This document shows positions 7,901 through 14,048 of a stretch of 36,021 nt of DNA, in pieces. This stretch comes from a virus. The DNA lies in IMG/VR virus record IMGVR_UViG_3300014962_000024, positions 1 to 36,021 of that record; one strand, given 5' to 3'. The translations under genes and the position numbers were made by a program. Each line of letters opens with the position of its first letter. The stretch's first letter is position 1. The notes under the pieces were generated by a model that was not told the DNA's origin, did not search any database, and saw only the letters and a list, made by a program, of their open reading frames with translations.

Positions 7901-8380
7901 ATGGAAGTAGTCAAACTCGAGCCTCAAGACGTGAGCGAGTTGACCTTGCTTAAACTTTCAAGGGAAATTGCCAGAGACATTCATCCAATCGAAACTATAC
8001 TTGAACGCTTCGGAATTGACGCCAATCTATGGGAAACTATACGCCAACTTCCTCGGTTCATCAGCCTTCTTCAGAGCGAACTTGAGGCGTGGCACGGGGC
8101 CGGAAACACCTCCGAACGCGTCAAAATAAAATCTCTCAGCCTCGTCGAAGAACTGCTCCCCGAGATGTATGCGCGCGCCCACGATCCGCGCGAGCCCCTC
8201 TCCGCCAAAGTCGAGCTGCTCAAGACAATCGGCAAATTCGGAGGTGTGGGGGTGTCAAGTTTTGAAGGTGCGATCGGCGAAAAGCTCTCCGTCACGATCA
8301 ATTTAGGGGCCGACAGTCAACTTCGGTTTGAAAAAGACGTTACCCCGCAGGTAATCGAGGGGTCGAATGAGCAAGATTGA
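7901..8380 (+). CDS. Terminase small subunit, putative
   Basis: A 159-aa, mostly helical protein that overlaps the large terminase gene by 14 bases, the usual position for the DNA-recognition subunit that selects packaging sites. Residues 20-65 contain REIARDIHPIETILERFGI, a possible helix-turn-helix-like start. Residues 95-140 read VKIKSLSLVEELLPEMYARAHD and KVELLKTIGKFGG, a helical oligomerisation type region. The C-terminus is beta-like and acidic. The assignment rests on gene order and size. An intragenic palindrome (8339-8355) overlaps the last codons. Confidence 0.72.
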   Translation: MEVVKLEPQDVSELTLLKLSREIARDIHPIETILERFGIDANLWETIRQLPRFISLLQSELEAWHGAGNTSERVKIKSLSLVEELLPEMYARAHDPREPLSAKVELLKTIGKFGGVGVSSFEGAIGEKLSVTINLGADSQLRFEKDVTPQVIEGSNEQD

Positions 8381-9824
8381 GTTCAACGCGCCGCCAACAG
8401 TGGCGCGCTTTATGAAGTCCGAGGCGTTCTTCCGTATCATCGCCGGCCCGGTCGGCTCGGGTAAGACCACCGGATGCCTCTTCGAGCTCTTTCGCCGCGC
8501 CTGCGAGCAAGCGCCAGCGCCTGACGGTTACCGCTACACCCGCTTCGCCATTGTCCGCCAGACTCTGAAGCAGTTGAAGGACACGGTGTTGAAAGACATC
8601 ACCGGCTGGCTGCAGGGCATCGCCGAATACAAGGTGAGTGAGAACACGGTGCATATCCGCATCGGCGACGTTGTATCCGAGTGGCTACTTATCCCCCTCG
8701 ACAGTCCAGAAGATCAACGCCGGCTGCTCTCGCTGCAGCTCACCGGCGCGTGGATGTCGGAGAGTATTGAGATGGACTACACCATCGTTTCTCCGCTCGC
8801 CGGCCGTATCGGCCGTTACCCGTCGGGTAACCTCGGCTCCCCCACTTGGTTCGGCATGATTGCCGACACCAACATGCCGTCCGAGGGCTCGGATTGGCAC
8901 AAGGTAATGACCGAGCCGCCGCCGGACACGCAAGTTTTCATCCAGCCGGGCGGCCTCGAAGACGACGCCGAAAACCTCGAATATCTCGTCCAGACAGCGG
9001 AGACGGTGAAACTTGATCTCAATAACCCTGAACAGCGCGCGGAGCGCCGTGCGCAAGGCCGCACATACTACGAGAGATTTGTTCGAAACAATTCACCTGA
9101 TTGGTGTAAGCGTTATGTTCATGCTCAGTTTGGCGACGATCCTTCTGGCACTGCTGTTTTCCGCGAGAGCTTTAAGCACTCGTTCCACGTCGTCGAAGAC
9201 ATCGAGCCCGTGGCGTCATTCCCCCTTCTCGTCGGACAAGATTTCGGGCGCGACCCCTGCTCAATTATTTGCCAGCTCGATCATCGGGGACGCCTTCTCG
9301 TCTTGGAAGAAGTGGTAGCCGAAGACATCGGCCTCGAGCTCCATATCGAGCGCTCCCTGCGCCCGACGCTGATGAAGGACCGTTACCTCGGCAAGTCGAT
9401 CGCGGTGATCGGCGATCCGTCCGGCGTCGCCAAGAGCTCGATCTACGAAGAAAACAGCTTCGACGTAATGAAGCGCGCCGGCTTCATGGCGTTCCCCGCG
9501 CCGACCAACGACCTTGCACCGAGAATACGAGCCGTCGAGGCGTTCCTCCTCGCCCAGCGCGAGGGCGGCCCCGCGTTCATGATCGACGCCAAGCGCTGCC
9601 CGGTCACCGTGCGGGCGCTCAACGGCGGCTACCGCTTCGCCAAGACGCGCGCCGGCGTGCGCAAGCCCACTCCCGACAAGAATGAATACTCACACATCGC
9701 GGACGCACTCCAATATGCCTGTCTGGCGGCGCACGGCGGCATGGTGGGGATGATCGGAAACAGATTGGGCGGCCGGATGAGGTTCTCCGACCGCCCGAAA
9801 ATCACCAAAGGTGGGTGGACTTAG
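8367..9824 (+). CDS. terL: Terminase large subunit (ATPase-nuclease)
   Basis: The 485-aa packaging motor has Walker A GPVGSGKT at residues 27-34, an acidic Walker-B-like stretch in LTGAWMSESIEMD near residue 130, and a C-terminal RNase H-fold nuclease with GQDFGRDP near 291, GDPSG near 349 and HIADALQY near 443. The three acidic sites (D in QDFG, D in GDPSG, D in IADA) are the expected metal ligands. It cuts concatemeric DNA and drives it into the prohead through the portal. Unusually it is encoded on the strand opposite to the portal. Its stop overlaps that of the convergent HTH gene. It contains a perfect TTACCC-type palindrome (8815-8831). Confidence 0.93.
   Translation: MSKIEFNAPPTVARFMKSEAFFRIIAGPVGSGKTTGCLFELFRRACEQAPAPDGYRYTRFAIVRQTLKQLKDTVLKDITGWLQGIAEYKVSENTVHIRIGDVVSEWLLIPLDSPEDQRRLLSLQLTGAWMSESIEMDYTIVSPLAGRIGRYPSGNLGSPTWFGMIADTNMPSEGSDWHKVMTEPPPDTQVFIQPGGLEDDAENLEYLVQTAETVKLDLNNPEQRAERRAQGRTYYERFVRNNSPDWCKRYVHAQFGDDPSGTAVFRESFKHSFHVVEDIEPVASFPLLVGQDFGRDPCSIICQLDHRGRLLVLEEVVAEDIGLELHIERSLRPTLMKDRYLGKSIAVIGDPSGVAKSSIYEENSFDVMKRAGFMAFPAPTNDLAPRIRAVEAFLLAQREGGPAFMIDAKRCPVTVRALNGGYRFAKTRAGVRKPTPDKNEYSHIADALQYACLAAHGGMVGMIGNRLGGRMRFSDRPKITKGGWT
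8815..8831 (+). repeat. Intragenic palindrome inside terL
   Basis: GTTACCCGTCGGGTAAC has perfect 7-base arms around GTC. It encodes RYPSGN in the large terminase, and the repeat starts at a different codon phase from copies in other genes. It is one of the cleanest members of the dispersed TTACCC/GGGTAA family. Confidence 0.8.
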
Positions 9825-10042
9825 GCCGCCTCATCCGCTGGCTTCACCACGCTACTCGCGATCCACTCATCAACGTCAGTTTTTCGGTAAAAAATCGACC
9901 GTCCCAGCTTAGCGTGTGCTGGGCCTTTGCCCGCCGCGCGCCACATGGACAGCGTGTGCTTCGTCACGCCCAGCAGCGCCGCAACGTCATCGGGGGTCAT
10001 TATACCGATTGCAATGCGAAGTTCTTGAGTATCGCCGCTCAT
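9821..10042 (-). CDS. HTH DNA-binding protein, AlpA/excisionase-like
   Basis: A 73-aa single-domain protein. TPDDVAALLGVTKHTLSMWRAAGKGPAHAKLGRSIFYRKTDVDEWI matches the MerR-like winged HTH (HTH_17) pattern of AlpA regulators and phage excisionases: helix-turn-helix, a 'GKGP' wing and a final 'Y...DVxxWI'. Such proteins control excision or early transcription. No integrase is visible, so a regulatory role is as likely as excision. It is convergent with terL (stops overlap) and has SD GGAG before ATG. The upstream region holds four 11-bp phased repeats that it could bind. Confidence 0.75.
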   Translation of the reverse strand: MSGDTQELRIAIGIMTPDDVAALLGVTKHTLSMWRAAGKGPAHAKLGRSIFYRKTDVDEWIASSVVKPADEAA

Positions 10043-10299
10043 TGTTTGGGGTCTCCTAGCCCTTTGGTTCGACTAAGTCGACTCGTTTACTGTGCATTAG
10101 GCTACGTGTAGGCCCATTAGAAATCAATCAGAAATAATCAGAAACAGGCGTATTATCATAGGTTTACTGAGCGTTTAGCTTACGTTTACTGACGGTTTGT
10201 TACGTGTAACATCCGAATAGACGCTCGTTTTGGAACCTGACAAGGAACCAAGCTCGGCAGTGGCGGGGGTGTAAGTTGTTGGGAGTTTTGGAGATGAAA
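10043..10299. promoter_or_regulatory. Intergenic control region with phased 11-bp repeats
   Basis: There is no gene here. From 10162 to 10205 four 11-base units follow each other without gaps: GTTTACTGAGC, GTTTAGCTTAC, GTTTACTGACG, GTTTGTTACGT. All start GTTT and are spaced by one helical turn. GTTTACTG occurs again at 10085-10092. Other elements are CGACTAAGTCG (10070-10080, palindrome), the doubled AATCAGAAA near 10120-10135, and ACGTGTA in two copies. The arrangement looks like an operator or iteron array. Confidence 0.55.
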
Positions 10300-10336
10300 G
10301 GGCGATCCGCTGTTGTTACGCGATGACGGATCGCCC
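10300..10336 (-). terminator. Hairpin, probable terminator of the minus-strand cassette
   Basis: Perfect 10-base arms GGGCGATCCG (10300-10309) and CGGATCGCCC (10327-10336) flank a 17-nt loop. On the minus strand the stem is followed by TTTCATCTCC, a weak U-rich stretch, so it could end transcripts of the three-gene cassette at 10479-11243. The U-tract is poor. Confidence 0.5.
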
Positions 10337-10478
10337 CTCTCGTTCCGACGCTGACTCTCGAGTTTCAGCGAAGAACTACTGTATATCATACTAATCAACG
10401 TCAATCAACAGCCAAGTGATAAGATAACCAAACCCACCGCCAAGTAAAGCGACAAGTATTTCTTGTAACTTGCGCATT

Positions 10479-10706
10479 TCATTCACGCCGAACCCCGCCC
10501 AGTCGTCCATGCACGCCTCCGCCTATAATTGCCTGCCCAGCGGCGTTCAGGCCGCTGTTGCAGCACACGCAATATTCACGCCCGTCCAGCGACCTCAGTA
10601 TCGCTTCCGCATACACGCCGTTGTCGGCGCAGTATTTGCGGTAGTGCGCCACAACTCGCTTCCCTTCCGGCAGTTCGAGCACCGTGTAGATCACTCTAGT
10701 CATCAT
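10479..10706 (-). CDS. Small Cys-containing protein, unknown
   Basis: The protein has 74-75 aa (two adjacent ATG codons) and begins MTRVIYTVLELPEGKRVVAHYRKYCADNG. It has a beta/alpha-looking N-terminus with a central CVCC motif (EYCVCCNSG) and a Gly-rich C-terminus. SD GGAGAAAG precedes ATGATG. It is the last gene of a three-gene minus-strand cassette and overlaps its upstream neighbour by 11 bases. Four cysteines might bind metal. No family recognised. Confidence 0.55.
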   Translation of the reverse strand: MMTRVIYTVLELPEGKRVVAHYRKYCADNGVYAEAILRSLDGREYCVCCNSGLNAAGQAIIGGGVHGRLGGVRRE

Positions 10707-10929
10707 CTTTCTCCAAGCACCGAACGCGCCGCAGTGAGATGATCGTCATGCGCACGCCGCCGCGCGCTTTCGGTTGGTGCGCGTTGACGCTGTCGACTGC
10801 AGGTTTTGATGTGCTGGCGACGGGGATCAGCATGCCGTCGGCGATGATCTCGCTGTAGGCGACGTTGCCGTAAAGCGCTACGCGTTCGGCACGCTCTACG
10901 TCGAGTTTTTTACGTGCGATTGTCGCCAT
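10696..10929 (-). CDS. Small basic protein, unknown
   Basis: The protein has 77 aa, MATIARKKLDVERAERVALYG..., and is basic with a C-terminal Arg/Lys/Asp-rich tail. There are no membrane segments or known motifs. Its start shares a base with the stop of the signal-peptide protein gene upstream (TAATG) and its end overlaps the next gene, which supports real translation in a coupled operon. Function unknown. Confidence 0.52.
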   Translation of the reverse strand: MATIARKKLDVERAERVALYGNVAYSEIIADGMLIPVASTSKPAVDSVNAHQPKARGGVRMTIISLRRVRCLEKDDD

Positions 10930-11243
10930 TAGAATGGAATTACTCCGATCATCGGGTATCCAGCGTTGGGATACACCGGCACCGCGATCGATCCTTCATG
11001 CAAGCACACGAAGTTCTGCTCCGCGAATATGTCGTTGTTGCGCATGCCAACTGCGAAATCCGGAAAGCCTTTACTTCTGCAGAACGCCGCGATTTTGCGC
11101 GCGATCGACGCGTCGCTTTCGAACGGATTGGTGTCGGTCATGTAGGAGTTGCCGCCGACGGGGTAAGGGTCGAACGCGGCAGCGGGAGTGGCGAGCGTGC
11201 CTAAAACCGTCACAACTGCCACCATCTGAAGAGCTGTTTTCAT
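10929..11243 (-). CDS. Exported small protein with signal peptide (moron-like)
   Basis: The 104-aa protein has a clear type I signal peptide: MKTALQMVAVVTVLGTLATPAAA followed by FDPYP, with AAA as likely cleavage site near residue 23. The mature part of about 80 residues has two cysteines (AAFCRSKG, NFVCLHEG) that could form a disulphide in the periplasm. It leads a three-gene cassette on the strand opposite to its neighbours, with its own strong promoter at 11281-11309. That set-up is typical of morons that alter the host surface or exclude other phages, but the role here is inferred. Confidence 0.65.
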   Translation of the reverse strand: MKTALQMVAVVTVLGTLATPAAAFDPYPVGGNSYMTDTNPFESDASIARKIAAFCRSKGFPDFAVGMRNNDIFAEQNFVCLHEGSIAVPVYPNAGYPMIGVIPF

Positions 11244-11280
11244 AAGGTTTCACTTGGGTTGGGTATAGTTTCGTATAGTA

Positions 11281-11309
11281 ATAGTATGCGAGGTTTGTAG
11301 TTTTGTCAA
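11281..11309 (-). promoter_or_regulatory. Sigma-70-type promoter for the exported-protein cassette
   Basis: On the minus strand TTGACA (11304-11309) is followed after exactly 17 bases by TACTAT (11281-11286), a perfect -35 and a 4/6 -10. The start codon of the exported protein lies about 38 bases downstream of the -10. GTATAG copies (11263, 11273) lie just downstream and may be an operator. Confidence 0.75.
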
Positions 11310-11581
11310 GGTATAATGAAGGTTTAATTTTGGTTTTTGAGGTTTTATGTTTGTGGGTCCCCTAACAAACGCGCGCCCCCCGGCCCCCCGGCCTGTCCAT
11401 CTACCCGGCCGGGTAGCATCCCCCCGGTCCCTATACTGTAGGAAGGGCCGCCAAGCGGGCGGATTGTGAGCCCCCGGCTCCTACTACAGGACTGCCAACG
11501 TAGGAGGTGTTTGGACGAAACAGGAGGATCGCGGCTTGCCCCCGCGACGCGCTACGGTCAACCCACAGGAGACCGCCCCGT

Positions 11582-11671
11582 ATGCGCGTATTATCGGTCG
11601 AAAACGGGAGCGCATTAGGGCGCGAACCGGGACGTGAGCCACTAACGGGTGACGACAATACACCCCGCTAG
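11582..11671 (+). CDS. Possible 29-aa leader peptide
   Basis: ATG opens a frame MRVLSVENGSALGREPGREP... of 29 aa ending in TAG. Ten bases upstream is AACCCACAGGAG, the left part of the repeated start-associated motif, which is the main argument that it is translated. The composition is unremarkable and no family is known. It could instead be a decayed gene start. Confidence 0.3.
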   Translation: MRVLSVENGSALGREPGREPLTGDDNTPR

Positions 11672-11787
11672 ACCATGGCAGGAAGCCGGAAAAGGATTGC
11701 CTCGCGCACCCCGGCTTTCGATCCGGTGAGGATCAAAACGCGAGACGGTTTCAGTCTTTCAAAGCCTAAAAGACTGTCAACATTGCA

Positions 11788-11818
11788 AGCCCGCGACCTA
11801 GCAAGTCGCGGGCTTTGC
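11788..11818 (+). terminator. Intrinsic terminator-like hairpin
   Basis: Ten-base arms AGCCCGCGAC and GTCGCGGGCT with a 7-nt loop, followed by TTTGCG and then GTTAGTCAATTTT. The U-tract is short. The sequence directly after it (CGTTAGTCAATTTT, 11818-11831) is repeated after another hairpin at 12086-12099. Confidence 0.6.
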
Positions 11819-11858
11819 GTTAGTCAATTTTGACGCCTTACTTTTAAGGGTAACAACT

Positions 11859-12062
11859 ATGACGAAAGCTGAACTGCGCGCCATTGCGGCGCAAGTTGTC
11901 AATCTTGCGCCGGTCGTCGGCGCGACAATCAAAATCATCCCGGCGCATACGCCCCGCAAGTCGCGGGTTCTGGCGCACATATCCTATGTCGCCAAGTATG
12001 CCGACGGCTCGCGTGCGGTTTTCTCGCGCGACGCCCGGTCTATGGTTCACAAGTGCCACTAA
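11859..12062 (+). CDS. Small basic protein, unknown
   Basis: The protein is 67 aa: MTKAELRAIAAQVVNLAPVVGATIKIIPAHTPRKSRVLAHISYVAKYADGSRAVF..., rich in Arg, Lys and Ala with a helix then beta-strand pattern. The start follows AAGGGTAACAACT, which contains the GGGTAAC half of the repeated motif. It is flanked by two hairpins that share a downstream 14-base repeat, so it looks like a single-gene transcription unit. No homologous family recognised. Confidence 0.55.
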   Translation: MTKAELRAIAAQVVNLAPVVGATIKIIPAHTPRKSRVLAHISYVAKYADGSRAVFSRDARSMVHKCH

Positions 12063-12068
12063 CATATT

Positions 12069-12086
12069 GGCGCGATACGTCGCGCC
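12069..12086 (+). terminator. Hairpin after 67-aa gene
   Basis: Perfect arms GGCGCGA and TCGCGCC around a TACG loop, then GTTAGTCAATTTTC. It starts six bases after the gene's stop. The tail matches that after the 11788 hairpin. Confidence 0.55.
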
Positions 12087-12171
12087 GTTAGTCAATTTTC
12101 AAACCACCTAAAAATTGACCTTTGCACTCCCGATAGGCGGGCGCTGCAATGTTACCCAAAGGAGTAAACTC

Positions 12172-12864
12172 ATGACCATCAGCAATCAAGTTGACACGTT
12201 CGAAGCCGTCATGAAAGACGTTCGCAAGTTTGGCGAAACTGGCGGCGCTGGCGAAAACGCCCGCGCCAATATGTATATTCGCCTCGTTCGCGGCGCTGCG
12301 AATGGCGTCGTCGATACGATCAAACGTGATGCTACTGGTAACGAAGTCGCCAAAGGCGGGCGCGACCATGCCGACATAGCGTATGACGCCTATGTGGCAG
12401 GGTTTGCCAAAGGTAACGGCCATAATGCCGATACCAAAGCGACAAAGACCGCCGCATTGCGGGCGGGCATCCGTCTAGGTCAGACGCATGGCGACGACGC
12501 AATCGAACTGATGAACCGCACACACGTCCTTTACAAGGAACTGGAAGGGACAAAAGGTCGCGTTCAACCGTTCGAAGCGTTCTATCGTGTGAGCTTGGCG
12601 CAAGCCAAGTCGACGACGCGTCTCACGGATGATGAGTTGCGGGCTTGCATCGTGCGCGATCCGGCGGAACGCGACGCTGCGGCATACTTGCGCACGGCAG
12701 TGAAGGCGCTTGAGAAGGCGTGCTCGCTCGACGATACGGACGACGCGCGCAATGCTCTGGAAGCCACGCAACGGGCGCTTGCCGCTTACATGGCGGAAGA
12801 GCAGAAAGCGAAAGACTTGGCGGCGCTTGCTGAATTGCAGGCGCGGCTGGGGATTGGAGCCTAA
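12172..12864 (+). CDS. 230-aa soluble helical protein, unknown early gene
   Basis: The start is the ATG at 12172, preceded by TTACCCAAAGGAGTAAACTC, one of the best start-associated motifs; the frame is open further upstream but has no ribosome site there. The 230-aa protein begins MTISNQVDTFEAVMKDVRKFGE, has no membrane segment, and ends in a long helix (ALEATQRALAAYMAEEQKAKDLAALAELQARL). The middle has VLYKELEGTKGRVQPFEAFYRVSLAQ. I recognise no domain. It is the first sizeable gene of the rightward region and is closed by a strong terminator, so it is its own transcription unit. Confidence 0.65.
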   Translation: MTISNQVDTFEAVMKDVRKFGETGGAGENARANMYIRLVRGAANGVVDTIKRDATGNEVAKGGRDHADIAYDAYVAGFAKGNGHNADTKATKTAALRAGIRLGQTHGDDAIELMNRTHVLYKELEGTKGRVQPFEAFYRVSLAQAKSTTRLTDDELRACIVRDPAERDAAAYLRTAVKALEKACSLDDTDDARNALEATQRALAAYMAEEQKAKDLAALAELQARLGIGA

Positions 12865-12874
12865 CAAACTAATA

Positions 12875-12909
12875 ACCCGGCTGGGTAAAAATCCCGGCCG
12901 GGTGTTTTT
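12875..12909 (+). terminator. Strong Rho-independent terminator
   Basis: Arms ACCCGGCTGGG (12875-12885) and CCCGGCCGGGT (12893-12903), eleven pairs with one G-U, loop TAAAAAT, followed by GTTTTT. It ends the 230-aa gene's transcript. Its U-tract is also the beginning of the 18-base inverted repeat at 12905-12960. Confidence 0.85.
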
Positions 12910-12960
12910 CTGATACGTCGTTACGACTATCGTCGATAAGTCAACGACGTATCAGAAAAA
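12905..12960. repeat. Perfect 18-bp inverted repeat with nested symmetric core
   Basis: Left arm TTTTTCTGATACGTCGTT (12905-12922), right arm AACGACGTATCAGAAAAA (12943-12960), a perfect match. The 20-base spacer is itself nearly symmetric (GACTATCG / CGATAAGTC). The structure overlaps the U-tract of the terminator before it. It could be a second, bidirectional terminator, a protein-binding dyad, or part of a replication origin. Confidence 0.8.
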
Positions 12961-13538
12961 TTTGAAACCGTCAACCCGAACCGTGTATGTGAACTTAAAG
13001 TAACGAGGTGAAGTATACAATCTAAGTTGTTGTAAGTATGTGAGTTTGTTAGGTTAGTGTGGCAGCATGTCGCACCCCATCGGGCCGGACACAGGCGGCA
13101 GCCGACGTGCGGAATTGCGTGTAAGCCATTGATTTTGTTTGGCTTGTTTTTGGTGAGTGTATAAGTGGTTGTTATTATATATATATATATATGTATTTGT
13201 AAATTCTAAATTCTAATTTTATTTTTTCTAGGCTGTGGGCCTTCTAGGTCAACTCAAGGTTGGCCGGAGGTTGTCAGCGTCCGCTCTATTCCCCGCTCTA
13301 AAACGGATTTTTCGCCGAGAATTAGGTAATAAACCTAAAACCCTAACACCATCAAACACTTACACACCAAAAAAATACATGTCGGTTGTAACGAAAAATG
13401 AATGTGAACACTTATCATAATCAAACACTTAGAAACAAAATATAATACGAAGCAACCTTCGCTATACTTTGAGAATAACCCACAAATCACTTCGTATTAC
13501 TCGCGAGGGTAAACTTTCGCACCCAAAGGAGCGCACTC
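12961..13538. other. AT-rich non-coding island with iteron-like repeats (candidate origin)
   Basis: There is no convincing gene in nearly 580 bases. Contents: a (TA) run around 13174-13192; ATCAAACACTTA at 13351-13362 and 13420-13431 with a relative TGAACACTTA at 13405-13414; the inverted repeat TAATACGAAG (13443-13452) / CTTCGTATTA (13490-13499); CGAAG-CAAC-CTTCG (13449-13462); and AGTATAG on the minus strand at 13462-13468. A 61-codon frame (13235-13420) has no ribosome site. The AT island, direct repeats and adjacent large dyad together resemble a replication origin or a major promoter region. Confidence 0.5.
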
Positions 13539-14048
13539 ATGCCTGCCGACGTGACGGCGACGACTATCAATCAACTCGCCGACCTGCTCACCTATAACGC
13601 TCGCACGGGCGCGCTCCTCTGGCGTGCCGACAAGCGGCCGGCTACCCGTGAGAGTAACGGGCGTCTGTTCATCTATGCGATCAGACGCCCGTTTTATGCT
13701 GAGAGGGTTGCGTGGCTACTCGCCAAGGGTCATTGGCCGTCGCGCATAACCTTCATGAACGGCGACAAGACCGACCTGCGCATGTGTAACCTGCGCATAC
13801 TCTCCTCTGCCGAGTTGCGAGACTTGCGGCGGCAGTTTCAGGAGGAGGCGTCGCGCGTCGCCGCCCGAAAGCGCTCATCCTTACCCCATCGGGTTATCGA
13901 GTGCCGGGAGACGGGGCTGTTTTATGCTCGCGTAATTGTGCGAGGGGAGATCAAGGTCTCTCCCAAAGTTCGCACCCCTGAAGAGGCGCGCGTGCTGCGC
14001 GACGCCATGCTAACCCGAGAGGGTAACGATGCAAGTAAACGGCTATGA
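13539..14048 (+). CDS. Degenerate HNH / AP2-type homing endonuclease-like protein
   Basis: The 169-aa protein follows the phage HNH pattern: LLTYNARTGALLWR, then VAWLLAKGHWPSRITFMNGDKTDLRMCNLRIL. In active relatives the motif is IDHINGDxxDNRxxNL, where His is catalytic; here that position is Phe72 and the final Asn of DNR is Leu. The C-terminal part (IECRETGLFYARVIVRGEIKVSPKVRTPEEA) fits an AP2-like DNA-binding module. So DNA binding may persist while cutting is lost. SD AAAGGAG precedes ATG. It overlaps the pentapeptide gene by 20 bases. Confidence 0.72.
   Translation: MPADVTATTINQLADLLTYNARTGALLWRADKRPATRESNGRLFIYAIRRPFYAERVAWLLAKGHWPSRITFMNGDKTDLRMCNLRILSSAELRDLRRQFQEEASRVAARKRSSLPHRVIECRETGLFYARVIVRGEIKVSPKVRTPEEARVLRDAMLTREGNDASKRL

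Larger units (their letters stand above)
11310..11858 (+). other. Long non-coding, structured region
   Basis: About 550 bases without a convincing long gene. It starts AT-rich, then becomes very GC-rich (doubled CCCCCCGG around 11376-11395), with the palindrome CTACCCGGCCGGGTAG (11401-11416), a CTCCTAC/GTAGGAG pair (about 11478-11508), an AGTATAG copy on the minus strand (11431-11437), a possible 29-codon ORF (11582-11671) and a terminator at 11788-11817. A short structured RNA ending at that terminator is possible. A 75-codon minus-strand ORF (11431-11658) has no ribosome site worth noting. Confidence 0.45.

Noticed and set aside
7850-10387. CTGTATAT at 7852 and 10379 as LexA (SOS) boxes
   Set aside because: Only half of the E. 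coli type site is present, and the alphaproteobacterial LexA motif is different.
11431-11658. 75-codon minus-strand ORF in the structured region
   Set aside because: No good ribosome site and overlaps palindromes; plus-strand features are more convincing.
11690-11760. Possible tRNA around the CCGGCTTTCGATCCGG stretch
   Set aside because: Arms do not give a cloverleaf: the T-arm length is wrong and no anticodon or acceptor stem could be fitted.
12115-12171. Upstream extension of the 230-aa gene
   Set aside because: The frame is open, but the start motif directly before ATG 12172 decides the start.
13235-13420. 61-codon ORF in the AT-rich island
   Set aside because: No ribosome-binding site or start motif, odd composition, and it overlaps the repeats; probably not translated.
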